NCBI GenBank assembly: GCA_015680685.1
Contig: MNCI01027444.1
Location: 661,190 to 725,189, forward strand
Source of the DNA: Gnetum montanum
Taxonomy: Eukaryota > Streptophyta > Gnetopsida > Gnetales > Gnetaceae
DNA: 64,000 nucleotides
Reading direction: 5' to 3'
Both the position numbers and the translations under genes were made by a program. Shown here piece after piece: positions 1-11,572 of the stretch (its first letter is position 1; the number at the start of each line of letters is the position of its first letter). The notes under the pieces were generated by a model that searched no databases, was not told the origin of the DNA, and saw only the letters and a program-made list of their open reading frames with translations.

Positions 1-463
1 GATAAGGGTGAGAGAATCTAATCGCGATGAGTAGCCGATTCCTTGGTTAGCCGTACACATTCATCAATGCTTGTAACCAAGTCGTACTCATGCCACATTA
101 CTAGGAAAGTAATAAATAATATTAAATAAACCTATCCATGTACTGCAAGGTTTATCCACAAAGCTTGTCTTTATTACCGTACACAACTTGCGTTCAGGTA
201 CAAAGCTGCTCGAATAAAGAACAGTTCACTTGGGGGAATCCTACTGCGGGCACATGGAAAATATTCTATCTCTAGGGTGATCAATCCGCCAGAGCTTCGC
301 TACTTATAGCCTAGGATGAGAAATGAGGGGAGTGTCGCCTCTTATTTATAGATTTGGCAACGGACCATGATATCGCGTATGCGATATCGTAGGGGATACG
401 ATATCGCGGCGGCCACGATATCGCGTACACGATATCGCGGCTTGTGCATATCGCGTCTCATCA
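1..463 (-). mobile_element. Partial LTR of a family-1 element (copy C), truncated by the window edge
   Basis: The right end finishes in CTCATCA, the inverted partner of the TGATGAG that starts this LTR family, and the block aligns with the LTRs at 3255, 11573, 18911 and (reverse) 59732. Read on the minus strand it begins with U3: five to six copies of a GATATCGCG-like word lie at 369-456, and a TATA box (TATAAATA on the minus strand) lies near 340-352. The flank from 464 is gag sequence of element A with no polypurine tract, so this is the outer end of an LTR inserted into A: either the 5' LTR of a minus-strand element or a solo LTR. It keeps the most CpG in the motif cluster of all copies here, which suggests it is young. 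Confidence 0.8.
369..456 (-). promoter_or_regulatory. GATATC/CpG palindrome cluster in U3 of LTR C
   Basis: Within about 90 bases there are five GATATC cores, most extended as CGATATCGCG or GCGATATCG, plus one CATATCGCG. The cluster sits directly upstream (minus strand) of the TATA box. The position is that of a promoter-proximal enhancer. The binding factor is unknown. Confidence 0.6.
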
Positions 464-2679
464 CATAGTGATAGGTTTATCCTTTATGTCTTATGTTGGA
501 GTGGTGATGATTATTGACTTTTGCATATGATAAGGAGACATCATTTTTTTGAGGAAAGATGTTGCACTAGATTGGCCTTGTGCAAGTTTTGATGCACCAG
601 TAGGTCTATGGGTTTTATGCTTATGTAAGGAAACTACCCTAAAGAAAGGATTTTTCTAAGGTTGTGGTTGAGATCTACTATCATTATCATTTCTATGTAT
701 GTTCATAGCATAAGTGGCATTCTTCCATTGATATTACGATGCCAAACCTTCCTGTGTTGCTGGCCATGACATGTGATGGAGGAAAGTATGAGAATGTTGA
801 GGAGGTGATGAAGGAAAAGAGGCATGAGGTGATGATCCCATAAAAGATGTTATGGGTTGATGATATTCGGGAGAGTGGTAGTAGTGATTTTAGGTAGCGG
901 AAGTAGAACCACTCAAGGAAATAGATTGTTAAATGTAATATCCATATGAGTTTGGCTGGTAGTAAGGATAGCGCTAAATTGATGATGGCATCCCCCACAA
1001 CTATGGGATTTGCCACTATGTTTAATAGTAATTTTGAGGTTGATAAGAAGTTCCACTAGGATAGTATGATTGGTTGTAGAACTATCTATAATTAACTTGT
1101 GAACAAGATAATTTCCTAGGCAATTTCTCTTTTATGAACAAAGGATTCAATGCAAAAGCTCAATACTCATGTAGAAGTAACATAACTAGGCCATAGCCCA
1201 TTGGATGATCATATAGGTAAATGTCACATCCATCATCTTGTTCTGTGGTTGAGTCGATAGCCTCTTCTTCTACAGCCATTTTTTGTTATTTCTGATAAGT
1301 GTTCCTACTTATTCCTTGGTTCTTTTTCCTCCTCTTGTTTTGATCACTTGATTTGTTTTGTGTTACTTTTTCTTCTATGGATTTTACGTCATTTGTAACC
1401 TTGTCATTCATCAACTATCACATCTTATCTAGCCTTATTTCAAGCTCATTGATATACTTTTGTATTGACAAGGTTTGTTGTGAAATCACCTAATCGAGCA
1501 TTGCCTCTTTTTCCTCATCATAGATATGGATCCTCTTCTTTTGAAGAGTTGGGTCCCAGTTATATTCATTTGCATTCACTCATTTACATAACTCTCCTTC
1601 TTTTTCCACCCACTTGATTAGCCTTTATATCTGATGGGCTTTCAATTCATATCATCTACCTTGGGCAAAAATCCCAAGGGTCTCCCTTGTTTGATCACAA
1701 AGATCATCTATGATGTGGAAGAGTTACTCTTTTTGAGAGAAATCATGGCCGAGACATCTATGTAGTAGAGAATAGTATCTATCCAAATCCACATCCAAGG
1801 ATTCATGTTTTTCTTACTTCCATCCTTGGATTTTTTTTCTTAGGCTCAACACTCTTGCATAGGTTTGGTATTTTTCATTGAACAGTTCCAACATTGTCAA
1901 TGATCGATGGATTGAATCTAGTTCCAACAATCTATAGCAACATTCAACTTCATCAACTAGTGTCCTAGGAAAGGGCTTAAGCTTTTTCCACTCACTCTCG
2001 ATGTTCTACAAGGCACAAGCACCATGGAAGGCTTGTAAGTAATGTTGTGGATCATACTTATAGCCTCTTGCAAATTTAGGAATATTATTCATATCAAGCC
2101 TTTTGATGTGACTTTCCCTTTTGTGCCCATGAGGTATCCTAACTACCTTCATAATCTGTGTTAGGTCCTCGGTAGCCAACAAGGATTCATTTGTATCAAA
2201 AACATCATGGTGATAATCTACATTTCTATTTATCTAACAGTGATGACCTTGTTCATGCTCATTTTTATGTCTTTAATTTTCCCTTGGGTTTGATTTTTAT
2301 CTTTATTTTGATCCCATAGCAAAGCTCTATCCCTATACCTACGTTTAGCTTCATCAAAACTAGACATTGAAGAGGAAGAGGATGATGGTGAACTAGGAGA
2401 ATTACCCTAATTCCTACAGTTCTCCCTATGGTCCCTTGATATATCCTTTCTAAATTTATAGAAGGTCCTAGGCCTTAAGGTCCTCCTCGATTTAGGACTT
2501 ACTTCATCTTCTCTAGCATTGTTTGTACTAGCTGAACAAAGTCCTTACATGTAGTAAGGGTGGAAATGAGAATATGAGATCCCTACTTGTGATTTTTTAT
2601 TCCAATATTCTTTAGTATAAAACCTATCGTTTCTCCAATGAGCGTTTTCATCATCCTTGGTCCTATCTGAAGAAGACAT
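464..2679 (-). pseudogene. gag: Degenerate gag of element A
   Basis: Minus-strand reading from an ATG at 2679 (MSSSD...) matches, piece by piece, the gag of element B (9064-11437) and of element D (60770-62904). The clearest matches are the capsid-like core around 1500-2100 and the tail at 464-1100, which pairs with about 9400-9990 of B. Many stops and frameshifts break it. The family is Athila-like Ty3/gypsy Gag, the structural protein of the virus-like particle. The left part of A is lost beyond the LTR inserted at 463. A degraded tRNA-Asp primer site lies at about 2783-2804. Confidence 0.75.
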
Positions 2680-2805
2680 GATTTTAATGTTTGTGACCTT
2701 AAAATATTAATATTTTCTAAAAGATAAATTGTTAATACTTTTACAACAATCATGTATAATATAACTAATCTAGATAACTAGCATCATCCCCAAAAGTAAC
2801 GCTAA

Positions 2806-3254
2806 TGATGAATGATGGATACCCCCTACGTCCAACCATACCAATCACAAGTGTTCATGCATGATCAAGTTGAATTCTATGGATGGGACTAGTTGTGTAT
2901 CTAGATCATTAATCATTGATCACAGTTCATTGTCTTCCCACTAGGACTAGTGATAGCTTTATCACATATTCTTTAGTCCAAAGTGAGGCATATGATTGTT
3001 GATGTTGTTCTAGACTTATGCTACTCCTAATGATAATAGAAAAATCAATTATTTAATCTAATTAAGAACATAAAGATAAATTCTAAACTATCCTATGAGT
3101 GATGAGTATCCATTCCTAGCTTGTTGTACACATCCTAAACCCATGTATCTACTATTGGGATTACCAAGCGATATGCTACTAGGCAAACTAAGCAATAATG
3201 CTACCAGGATTATCAAGAAAATACATGTTTACACTCAAAACTAGTCATGCTCAT
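2806..3254 (-). mobile_element. 5' LTR of element A, first part (split by element B)
   Basis: It begins TGATGAATG at 2806 and aligns with the first half of the other family LTRs. It stops at the CTCAT target site where element B is inserted and resumes at 12427. Rejoined, the LTR is about 935 bases, close to the 777-906 of its relatives. Confidence 0.8.
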
Positions 3255-4112
3255 TGATTAGTGAGGTACCCCTATGCTTAACCGTATGACTACGAGCATG
3301 TATGTACAATCCGGTTGAACTCCACGAATGGACTAGTTGTGGCACCTAGACAGTTATACATTGATTGCAGTTCACTATCTTCCCACCTGGACTAGTATTT
3401 GCTTTGTCATGTATGGTTTAGTCCAAAGTGAGGTGTATGATGTGATTTCTAATACTATGCTACTCCTAAAGACAATGAGAAATACCTTGAGCAAACTAAT
3501 AAGCAATAGGAAGCAAAATCTAAGCTAGCCTAAGTGCGATGAGCATCCATCCTTAATCATTTGTATGCATCTTGGACTTTGTGTACTACTTCTAGGATTA
3601 CCATGAGCACATTACTCGGAGCACTACTAGACATGGTATGGGGTTACCATGTATTTACACTTAAATTTCTGTGATTAAGATGTACTCATTCTGCATTTAG
3701 CAACAAAAATATTAAATGATGATAAAAGAAATATTAACTAAGAAAAAATAATAAATAATTATCAATTAAACAATTAAAAACTAAGTGAATGCTACAATGA
3801 TGAAGTAATCTCAATATTTATTGCTGGTCATGTGCATGTCCAAGTACGTCACACTCGAACAAAGGTTCCATACAATTACAAGCATCACACTGCAAGCATG
3901 CACTTGGGAAAAGAACTGAAACTAACAAAAAGACTCCTAATGACTAAAACATCTCTAATGCTCTGATAATTCTTCCCCATGTGCCAAGTACTATATTTAT
4001 TGGCTAACATAGGTATCATGATATCATGTATACGATATCATATCCAGGCTGCAATATCGCGTACCCAATATTGTGTACTCGATATTGGGACCCGGCAAAC
4101 CATGATTCATCA
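3255..4112 (-). repeat. 3' LTR of element B
   Basis: Runs from TGATTAG to TTCATCA. On the minus strand U3 contains the decayed motif cluster at 4019-4095, where GATATCGCG words have mostly become ATATTG or GATATCAT. A TATA-like AATAAATATA lies at about 3990-4001. Confidence 0.88.
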
Positions 4113-4122
4113 TACCCCCATG
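4113..4122 (-). promoter_or_regulatory. Polypurine tract of element B
   Basis: On the minus strand the bases ATGGGGGTA lie directly before the TGATGAA start of the 3' LTR, the position from which plus-strand DNA synthesis is primed. Confidence 0.55.
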
Positions 4123-4357
4123 ACTGAATAAAAAATTTTCCTTAATTCAAACAAAATAATAAATAAGTTCATTTGATTACATAGTGGATAGGTATGGGAT
4201 TATGGACTAACTATGGATTATGTCATTTCATAGTATGAGACAAGACAAAAGAAAATTGGGACACCAATACAAAACACAAAATACAAAATTGTTTAGAACT
4301 CATGTGGTTCCTAGTGGTGGTAGCTCCTCCATGGGCTTTTTCCCTTTATCCTATGCT

Positions 4358-7050
4358 CCAAGCTTCGGACATGGATACTTCTAAAGGAGCACCTAAATTT
4401 TTTCTTCCTTTATTTGAGGATCATGTGTCGTCCATGATGATGTTCCAATGTTTGATGGAGTCGACAGCTCCCATGGAGATGGTAGTTGCGGGAACATTTG
4501 ATTAGCTTTGATGTACCATGCCACAAACAACCATCATTCCTCCTTGTAGGCTCTAGCTTTTTCTCTAAATTCTTGATAATCTATGATCCATTGAGCCAAG
4601 TCTGCTACAACATCCTTTTGGCATTGGTAGCTAGCTTTGACCACCTCTAGTTCAGAGTTTGCTACTACAGTCTCGGTAATGTCTTCCTGTGTTCAGAAAA
4701 CTCCATCTCATATTTGGCATAGGTGTAAACTACCTATTTTTCTAGCTCATTCCTTGGGACCATGCTATTAACATGACCAAGTTAGCATACCATATATTTT
4801 TCAACTTCATGTATTCTTTGAGATCTTATATCTGTAGGTCTTGACTCTTTAATTCTACTTGGTGGACGAATGCATAAGTGTCCAGTATGGCTTGTCAATC
4901 AGTGTGTTAAGAACTAAAGGAGTTGATGTGGTTCTTAGCCATATAGATCTATTTTTTAATGATCTCCTTATACATCCCCACTTGATCCTGGAAATGTTCC
5001 TTCAATTTTTCATGTTGCTTAGCTTCATTTTTCCATGCACTTATTTCAATGGCCATCTTCTAATGGATGGCACATACCTCTTCCATTGAGAGCATTCTAT
5101 TCTCTTTGGCTAAGTGACTTATGTCTTGGTTAACTCTTATTAGTTTTTCTTGCATTTCCTGAAAACTTTCCTTAAGAACATTCTTTTGTTTTAAAATTGT
5201 TGTCAACCGAAGATTTTTGGCAACAAGAAGTTTATTTTCTTCTTGTAAGTCTATAAGTACTTTTGCATGTGCATATGTCTAAGCCTATGCTTTTGAAGCA
5301 TCCCAATTAGCTTTCTCCTTTTCCATTTCCACCCTTTTATTCTCCACTAGAAACTTATTAAGCTGCTCTATCCTAAATGATTCTAGCTGGTTGTCTAGAA
5401 CAAGTTGGGATGGGTCCCGTTGTTTGACTTGTAGGGCAATGGACTTTTCCTAAAGTCTCCTCAGTTCATCTTCTGCATGTTCAACCCTAACCTTAGCCAT
5501 GGCCAGCTTTCCTTTGGTAGAAATGAGATCTGATTGTGTTGCTATGACATCTTGAGGGTTGTCAAACAATGATATCATTACTTGTCCTATTCATAGCAAA
5601 CAATTTAGAGCATCCTCATGTTTCACATGAGTCGTTGAGATGCTGGAAAAAACTTGAGCATCATGTGCTCCAGTGAAATCTATGACCACCTCTATTGCTT
5701 TAGTTGCATCCTGGTGTTGCATGACCACCACTATAGCACCTTCACCAATTTCTAATTGTATTTCAAATCATGCAACATTTCCTAAAATCTATTGTGACCA
5801 ATGTTATTCCCCTCCTCATGTTTGTATTGAGACTTCATCCCTTGCATGATCGATTGATATGGTGAATTTTATGGCTTCATCAATCACCTTGAAGAGATTG
5901 GCCTTATCCCTACATTCACAAATGATCATTTCTATGATGGCCCTAAGATGGCTCATTAACGGTTAGTAATCTTGCGGCGATGGCTGTGGTTACTGATCTT
6001 GTTGGCTCGTGGGCTATGTGCTGGCCCTTCCTTCTTGTTGTTGACTGAGCCTTATGTCTGCAAGTTGGCTAGGCCCTATAATTTGAGGTGTAGTGGGGCC
6101 AACCTTCTACTCTTGTTCAAGCTCCAATGTTTCACCAACATCTTTTTTTGGTGCTGGTGGCTTCAGTAATTTGGCATATGAAGCATTTTGAGCTTTTCTG
6201 GGGATGTCATTAATGTACCCCAAAATTCCAGCATGCTAGCATAGCTTCCTAATTAGACATGGAAAGGGCAATGCAAACTTTCCTGTCTTGCATTCTTCAA
6301 ACTGCCTTAATATTTCTATTAAATACAAATGGGGAAAATTGGCATCAACCTTTCCCATCAAGATTGTGCTTCCTCTAATCACATAAGTAGAGATCCTATT
6401 TAGCCCCTTTGTTGGGAAGATGTGATAGGTGTTAATTTGAAAATAAATTCTCTCTTCAAGGGTTAGTTCTCCATATGTTTTGTCTTCTTTTTTGTATGTC
6501 CTCTTTAGCCATACTTTTCTTACATCAGCATCGGAGTAGGTGGATAGATAAGCAACTTTAGGCCCTATATTTGGAAGATTCAAAACTTCTACAATGGCCT
6601 TTGTGGAGAAATAAATTGATATTCTACCAATGTTTAAAGTGGTGCCTTCCTCTTTATTATGCCAAAATTGATAGGTTTCCCCCAAATGCCATTCTCCACT
6701 TTTTTAGAGGACAGGCCATAGTTGAGATCCCTTGAGTTGATACTTGACTAGTTTAGGGGTGAATTCAGTAAAAGGCCCAAAATTAAGTTCCACAGTCACT
6801 ACATTGGATGTGGACCTTTCCCGAATGGCTTCAATGCATTCTAGGGACAACATGAGATGTTGTCCTTGTTTGAGTGCCCTGCCCTCTCCACCTTCTGCTT
6901 GACCAAATTGTGTAATGATAGGGGTTTTTGATGGATGCTAAATGATTGTGCCTCCTATTCTACATGCTCCACATGAGGTTCTTGGCCTCTACCTCTTCTC
7001 CAACATTTGGATGCACCTTGAGAAGGTCCTTCCTATTGTCCTTGTTTACA
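4358..7050 (-). pseudogene. Extra ORF of element B: plant-transposon-type domain plus long coiled coil
   Basis: Minus-strand reading starts at an ATG near 7050 (MACKQGQ) and can be followed with several stops and frame changes to about 4358. The clearest open stretch is 6236-6685. It contains GETYQFWHNKEEG and ISTYVIRGSTILMGK, and the pattern resembles the 'putative plant transposon protein' domains that accompany some plant retroelements (weak resemblance, by eye). From about 5090 to 5450 the reading is a heptad-rich coiled coil (EENKLLVAKNLRL, ESFQEMQEKLIRV, HLAKENRML). It occupies the place where pol should be. No enzymatic motif is visible. It could be an envelope-position ORF as in Athila, or a captured gene. 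Confidence 0.6.
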
Positions 7051-7572
7051 GGCCATCTGTAATCACACCAAGATCAATTGTTAGTAAGGTCTTTTAACAA
7101 GGTTCAATTATCTCATGTCTTATTCATTGCCTTTAATAAATTTTGATTTCTTGCTTATTGTGATTTCAAACTTAGAAATTTTTTCCAAGAAAGTTCCCCT
7201 AAAAGTTTATATGTCAAGCCCAATTTGCTCAAGTGACTCCAGTTAATAATTTAAATAATCTGGATGAAGGAAGAAAATTAGTTTAGCATGAGTTCTTAAC
7301 ATTTCTTAATATTAATTACCCCTATTATATCCTTCAGATGATAACAAATTTTGAAAAAGTTATGTACGAATTCTACCATACCCCTTCCCCACGACTAAGT
7401 TAAACACTCTGAGTTTAATTAGGTTTGATTGGAAGGGAAATTAGAGTGTTAATGAGTGAGATATTGACAATTGAATGGTAGGCTCTCAAAGCACTAAAAA
7501 TCTTAGAATAAAATTGCAATAACTCCCCATGTAGCAACTATTGAAAATGACTTCTATGCACATGGGGGGTCC

Positions 7573-7670
7573 CATATATATAGGTTTTATAAATGCAATA
7601 GTGTGTACCCAATATCATGTGGGACCCGATACTGGGTACCCAATATCGTGTCCTATCCAAAATAGGGTAC
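7573..7670 (-). promoter_or_regulatory. Internal LTR-like promoter block of element B
   Basis: On the minus strand the words ACGATATTGGGTACC, GTATCGGGTCCC and GATATTGGGTAC are followed by TTTATAAAAC and CTATATATATGGG. The LTR U3 of the same element carries CGGGTCCC, ATATTGGGTAC and GATATC words before its own TATA box. The block ends about 520 bases upstream of the extra ORF's ATG, so it probably transcribes that ORF separately from gag. No TGATGA/TCATCA borders are seen, so it is not an inserted solo LTR. Confidence 0.5.
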
Positions 7671-7680
7671 ATAGTAAAAT

Positions 7681-9063
7681 TAATAAATTTTTGAGTTTTC
7701 ACAACCAAAAATGAAGGATTTGAGGTAGATTTGAAAGGTTTGGGGTAATGTCAAGTGGGAATTAAGGCACCAAAAGTGTAATGAATTGGAATTATACAAT
7801 GGAATTCTTTGAATAGGGTGAGGAAAAAAGACATGTAGTGGTTCTAAGGAATGTTTGGTTGAAATGATGACAAAGGAAAGAATGGATTCAACAATGCAGT
7901 ATTTGGAGGATATAACATGATGTGGTAGTGTGTAATAAGTACAAATTACAAAAGTCACACAAGTGGGTCCTTCCCAAAGCAGGTTCCAACCTATCATGCC
8001 CTTGTGTAACCATGCCTTAAAATGTCTATAGGCACTAGAAGGATTAAATGCAATCTACACTTATGCAACAAAACACACATATGATAAGCACCACCGCGAT
8101 GAGGTATGAATTCTATGTCACACAAGATACAAGTTAGAAATACTTGGACCATGAGATGAGAGGAATTGTAGAAGGGATTGCAAAGATTAGGATTTGAGGT
8201 AACTTACCCTGGGCACAATGAATCCAAAGTGTTGTACATGATTAAATTACTATTAGCCAATTCCTCCAAGATTAGGACCAAGTCCATACCTCTAATCAGT
8301 GACATTGCATTATTTCATCCCAATGATAGACAATCATAAGAGCAACATGACAACAAGGTGTATGATCACTTGTCTTTTTTTACAAAGGAGGAGTGATTTG
8401 AATTTGTCTGTGGCATGTTTTTTCTTAATCTTTTCTTTATTTTTTGTCTTCTTTCTCTTCTTTTTCTTCTTCTAGCCACTTTTGCACTTTATGTTTCTTA
8501 ATGGAAATCTAGAGAGGTCACCAACCTTTAGGCATGGATGCATGTCTTTCTAGTGGAACCCTCTAGAATAACATTGAGTTCCTTTATTAAGTTTCTTTAT
8601 CACAACTCTTACTCCCATTTTTTCATTAGATCTACAAGGATCTTAGTACAACCAAGCTGCATGACAACACATACAGATGTCACCAAAGAGAATCCACAAG
8701 TCCCCTTGATGTTACACCTTAGCCATTCCCTCTTAGTCCATCACTTGTCACTCTAGGCATAATGAATACAAAGTTACTTTAAGTTTTAATAATAACAAAA
8801 ATATCATCATACCCAGAGTAGAACCACTTATTAATAGAATGGGTGGGTGGATGTTGCGGGCTCACTATCCAAATAATTAGTCCCTTATGACTCGATAGCA
8901 TACTATAAATTCCTCAACTAATAGGTCACATGAGTATTTTATTCATAGATGAGATCACCCTCAAAAATATAAAACAACAAATTGAAAGATGAAAAATTAG
9001 AAAATGAAAAATTGGAAAACAAAAAATTGTAAAACCAAAGAAAAGGAAAAACATTTACTAATT
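7681..9063 (-). other. Untranslated spacer of element B between gag and the internal promoter
   Basis: No coding domain is visible. The block aligns with 62905-64000 of element D in reverse, including a low-complexity T-rich stretch (8965-9060 here, 62940-63075 in D). It is therefore an inherited part of the family and not a random insertion. Pol is absent here in both copies. Confidence 0.55.
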
Positions 9064-11437
9064 CTACTTATTAGAATGGGGGATATCCCCCATGACTAAA
9101 CCTTTAATCATGGCAAGAATTAATAAATGAAAAGTTTGGATCCATGCATGTTGGGAATATTGGGGTTCGATCATATCCAAACCGCTGGGTGTCTTTTGGA
9201 GTGGTGGGAGGAATGTTCCCAATTTGGGGTTCACACACTTGATTAAAGTAGGCATAGTGGGGTAGATTATAAGATGTGGTGATGTGATAAGAAGCTAACC
9301 CCTATGGCACCCATGACCATAAGATGGTATGCAAGGATCAATATGTCTCCCCACGTGATTATATTCATTGGGCTACATGGTTGTTGGAGTGTTGATTGGT
9401 GGCCTAGAAAAGGTAACAGGAGGTGTTAGGGTTGAAGAGGAAGGTGCATCACTATGTTGACCTTGTGCTATGTTGGAGGGTCCAATGGTTCCAGAGCTGT
9501 GTTGCTTCTTTCTATAGCCATGCCTAAAGAAAGGATGCTTTCGATGATGTGGGGGATTCCCACTACTATTGATAGTAGTAGAACAAGTAATGTTTGTTGG
9601 TTGGTACTATGGTGCCAAACCTTCAGATACTACTGGTGGCAATGTAGAAGAAGGTGAAGGATGAAAATGTTGAAAGCAAGGAGAAGTGTAAGGAACACGA
9701 GGTGGTGATCCCGTGGGAGAGGACATGGGTTGATGATATTCGAGAGAATGATAACGATGAGGTGAAGCAAGGGATGTTCATCTAGTTAGAGAAACAAGAT
9801 GTTGAACAAAATAAGCACTTGGTTTTAGGGAATACAAATGTTGAGAATAGTTTGGTGATGGTCTCCCCCATGACTAGGGGTTTTGCCACTGTGGTTGAGC
9901 ATAGTACTTCTATATGAAATCTAGATGTAGCATTCTTCCCCAATGCTCATGTAGATGTGACAAGATTGGGAATTAGCCTTTGGGGTGATTGTACAAGAAA
10001 ACATCACATTGATACTTCTGATTTGTAGTTGGTCCCATATCCTTATTTCTTTTAGCCCTTCTTTTTGATTGTCAAATGGTGTTATATCTTGTTTCATAGT
10101 TTGGCATCCTCTGTTTGTTCAAGTTGTTAGAGTGATCTTACATGGTTTTATCTTTGATGATGTTCGCATATTCTTCACATTTTTCCTGTACCCACTCCAT
10201 CATTTTATTAATCTTTGCCTCAATTTCATCTAATGATTTTAGTATTGGCAAAGAAGGGGATGGTTCCACCTCCTCGAGATGAGTTGATTTCTCCTCTTCA
10301 TGATTATGGATATTTGTTACTTTAAGAGTTTGATCTAGTTGAGATCTGTTAACATTCTCCCATTTGGCTATTTCTCCTTCTTATTTTGCTACATGCTTAA
10401 TAAGCTCTTGGAATTGGTGGGTTTGTAGTTCATATAGTTGACCTAGGGCATACATCCCTAGGGTCTCCCTTGTTTCATCATGGAGCCCATCTATGATGTG
10501 ATACATTAGCCTTTCCTCAGAGAACCCATGGCCTAGGAATTTGTTTAAAAATAAATAATATCTTTCTAAGGTCGTCAAAGGGTCCATGTTGCCCTTTTTT
10601 CCACTATTGGATTTGTCTCCTCAAGGCTGACACTCTTGCATAGGTTTGATATCTTTCATTAAAGAGTTCCACCATTGTCAGCCAACGACAAATTGATTTT
10701 GGCTTTAAAGACCTATACCATACTTTTGGTTGGTCAACAAGTGTCATAGGAAAGATCTTACATCTTTGCCACCCATTATCAATGTTTTTCCATGCACAAG
10801 CATCATAGAAGGTTTGTAAATGATGTTGTGGATCTAAATCATAGCCTCTTGAGAACTTAGAAAGGTTGTTTAAATCATGCTTGGGTAGATGGATTTCCTT
10901 ACGATGCCTACAGGATATTTGAACAGCCTCTATTATATGCATTAGGCTCTTAGTGGCCAATAGGGGTTCATCATCATGAAATAGGTTGTGAGTTTGTGAG
11001 TTGAGATGATGTTGTCTATGTTCATGTTGGCATTCCTAATTTTTCCTGTGGGTTCAATTTTTATTGCTACGTTGACCCCTAGAGGAATATTCATCCATGT
11101 CACAAACTGACATTGAAAGAGAAGAGGAAGAGAAATAACTAGAAGACTTTTCATGACTTTTGTAAGTCTCCTAATCATCCCTTAATGTACTCTTAATAAC
11201 CATTAAGAAGGTCTGAGGCCTTACGGTCCCCCTCATTCTATGGGATGTCCCATCCTAACAAGAGGTGTCTGAGTTGGATGACAAGAGTCCTTGAGTATCG
11301 TTGGGGTGTCTATGAACATATGTAACTCCTACATAAGATTAACTACTTCAAACTTCTTCTTCATCATAAATTATGTTGGTTCTCCAATGAATTTCCTCGC
11401 TAGATGTTGCATTATCGTTATCCTATGAGAGAGACAT
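9064..11437 (-). pseudogene. gag: gag of element B (Athila-like)
   Basis: The start ATG at 11437 gives MSLS followed by a stop, in line with MSLSQDSDN in element D. The capsid-type core is at 10381-10960: QHHLQTFYDACAWKNIDNGW, then KVWYRSLKPKSI and MVELFNERYQTYARVSALRR, then LGHGFSEERLMYHI. This layout (FPMTL...WYRSL...FxxKY...LR..I) is that of Ty3/gypsy Gag, closest in style to Athila. A TAG splits the core near 10601, where D reads GAG. The tail is Pro/Ser/Gln rich and ends at 9064. I see no CCHC zinc knuckle. Several stops make it non-functional. Confidence 0.75.
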
Positions 11438-11552
11438 TATCATGAATTTTGTGTGATTCAATTGAATTTAATTTCTTTTGTCTGAAATATATATTGTTAA
11501 TACCTTGTTACAATGATCTTATATGATATAAATAATCTAGATAACTAGCACC

Positions 11553-11571
11553 ATCCCCGGCAATGGCGCCA
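11553..11571 (-). promoter_or_regulatory. Primer binding site of element B (tRNA-Asp)
   Basis: On the minus strand, one base after the 5' LTR, the sequence TGGCGCCATTGCCGGGGAT is complementary to the 3' end of plant tRNA-Asp with one mismatch (A for G). Athila and several Tat elements are known to use tRNA-Asp. The equivalent site is degraded in A and D. Confidence 0.8.
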
Positions 11572-11572
11572 A

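Noticed and set aside
464-468. 1-463 as the 3' LTR of element A
   Set aside because: There is no polypurine tract beside it, the flank is the middle of A's gag, and the U3 motif type differs from A's 5' LTR.
1-480. Clustered GATATC palindromes as a possible CRISPR-like or integron array
   Set aside because: There are no regular spacers, the cluster lies within a U3 promoter, and the same LTR occurs several times.
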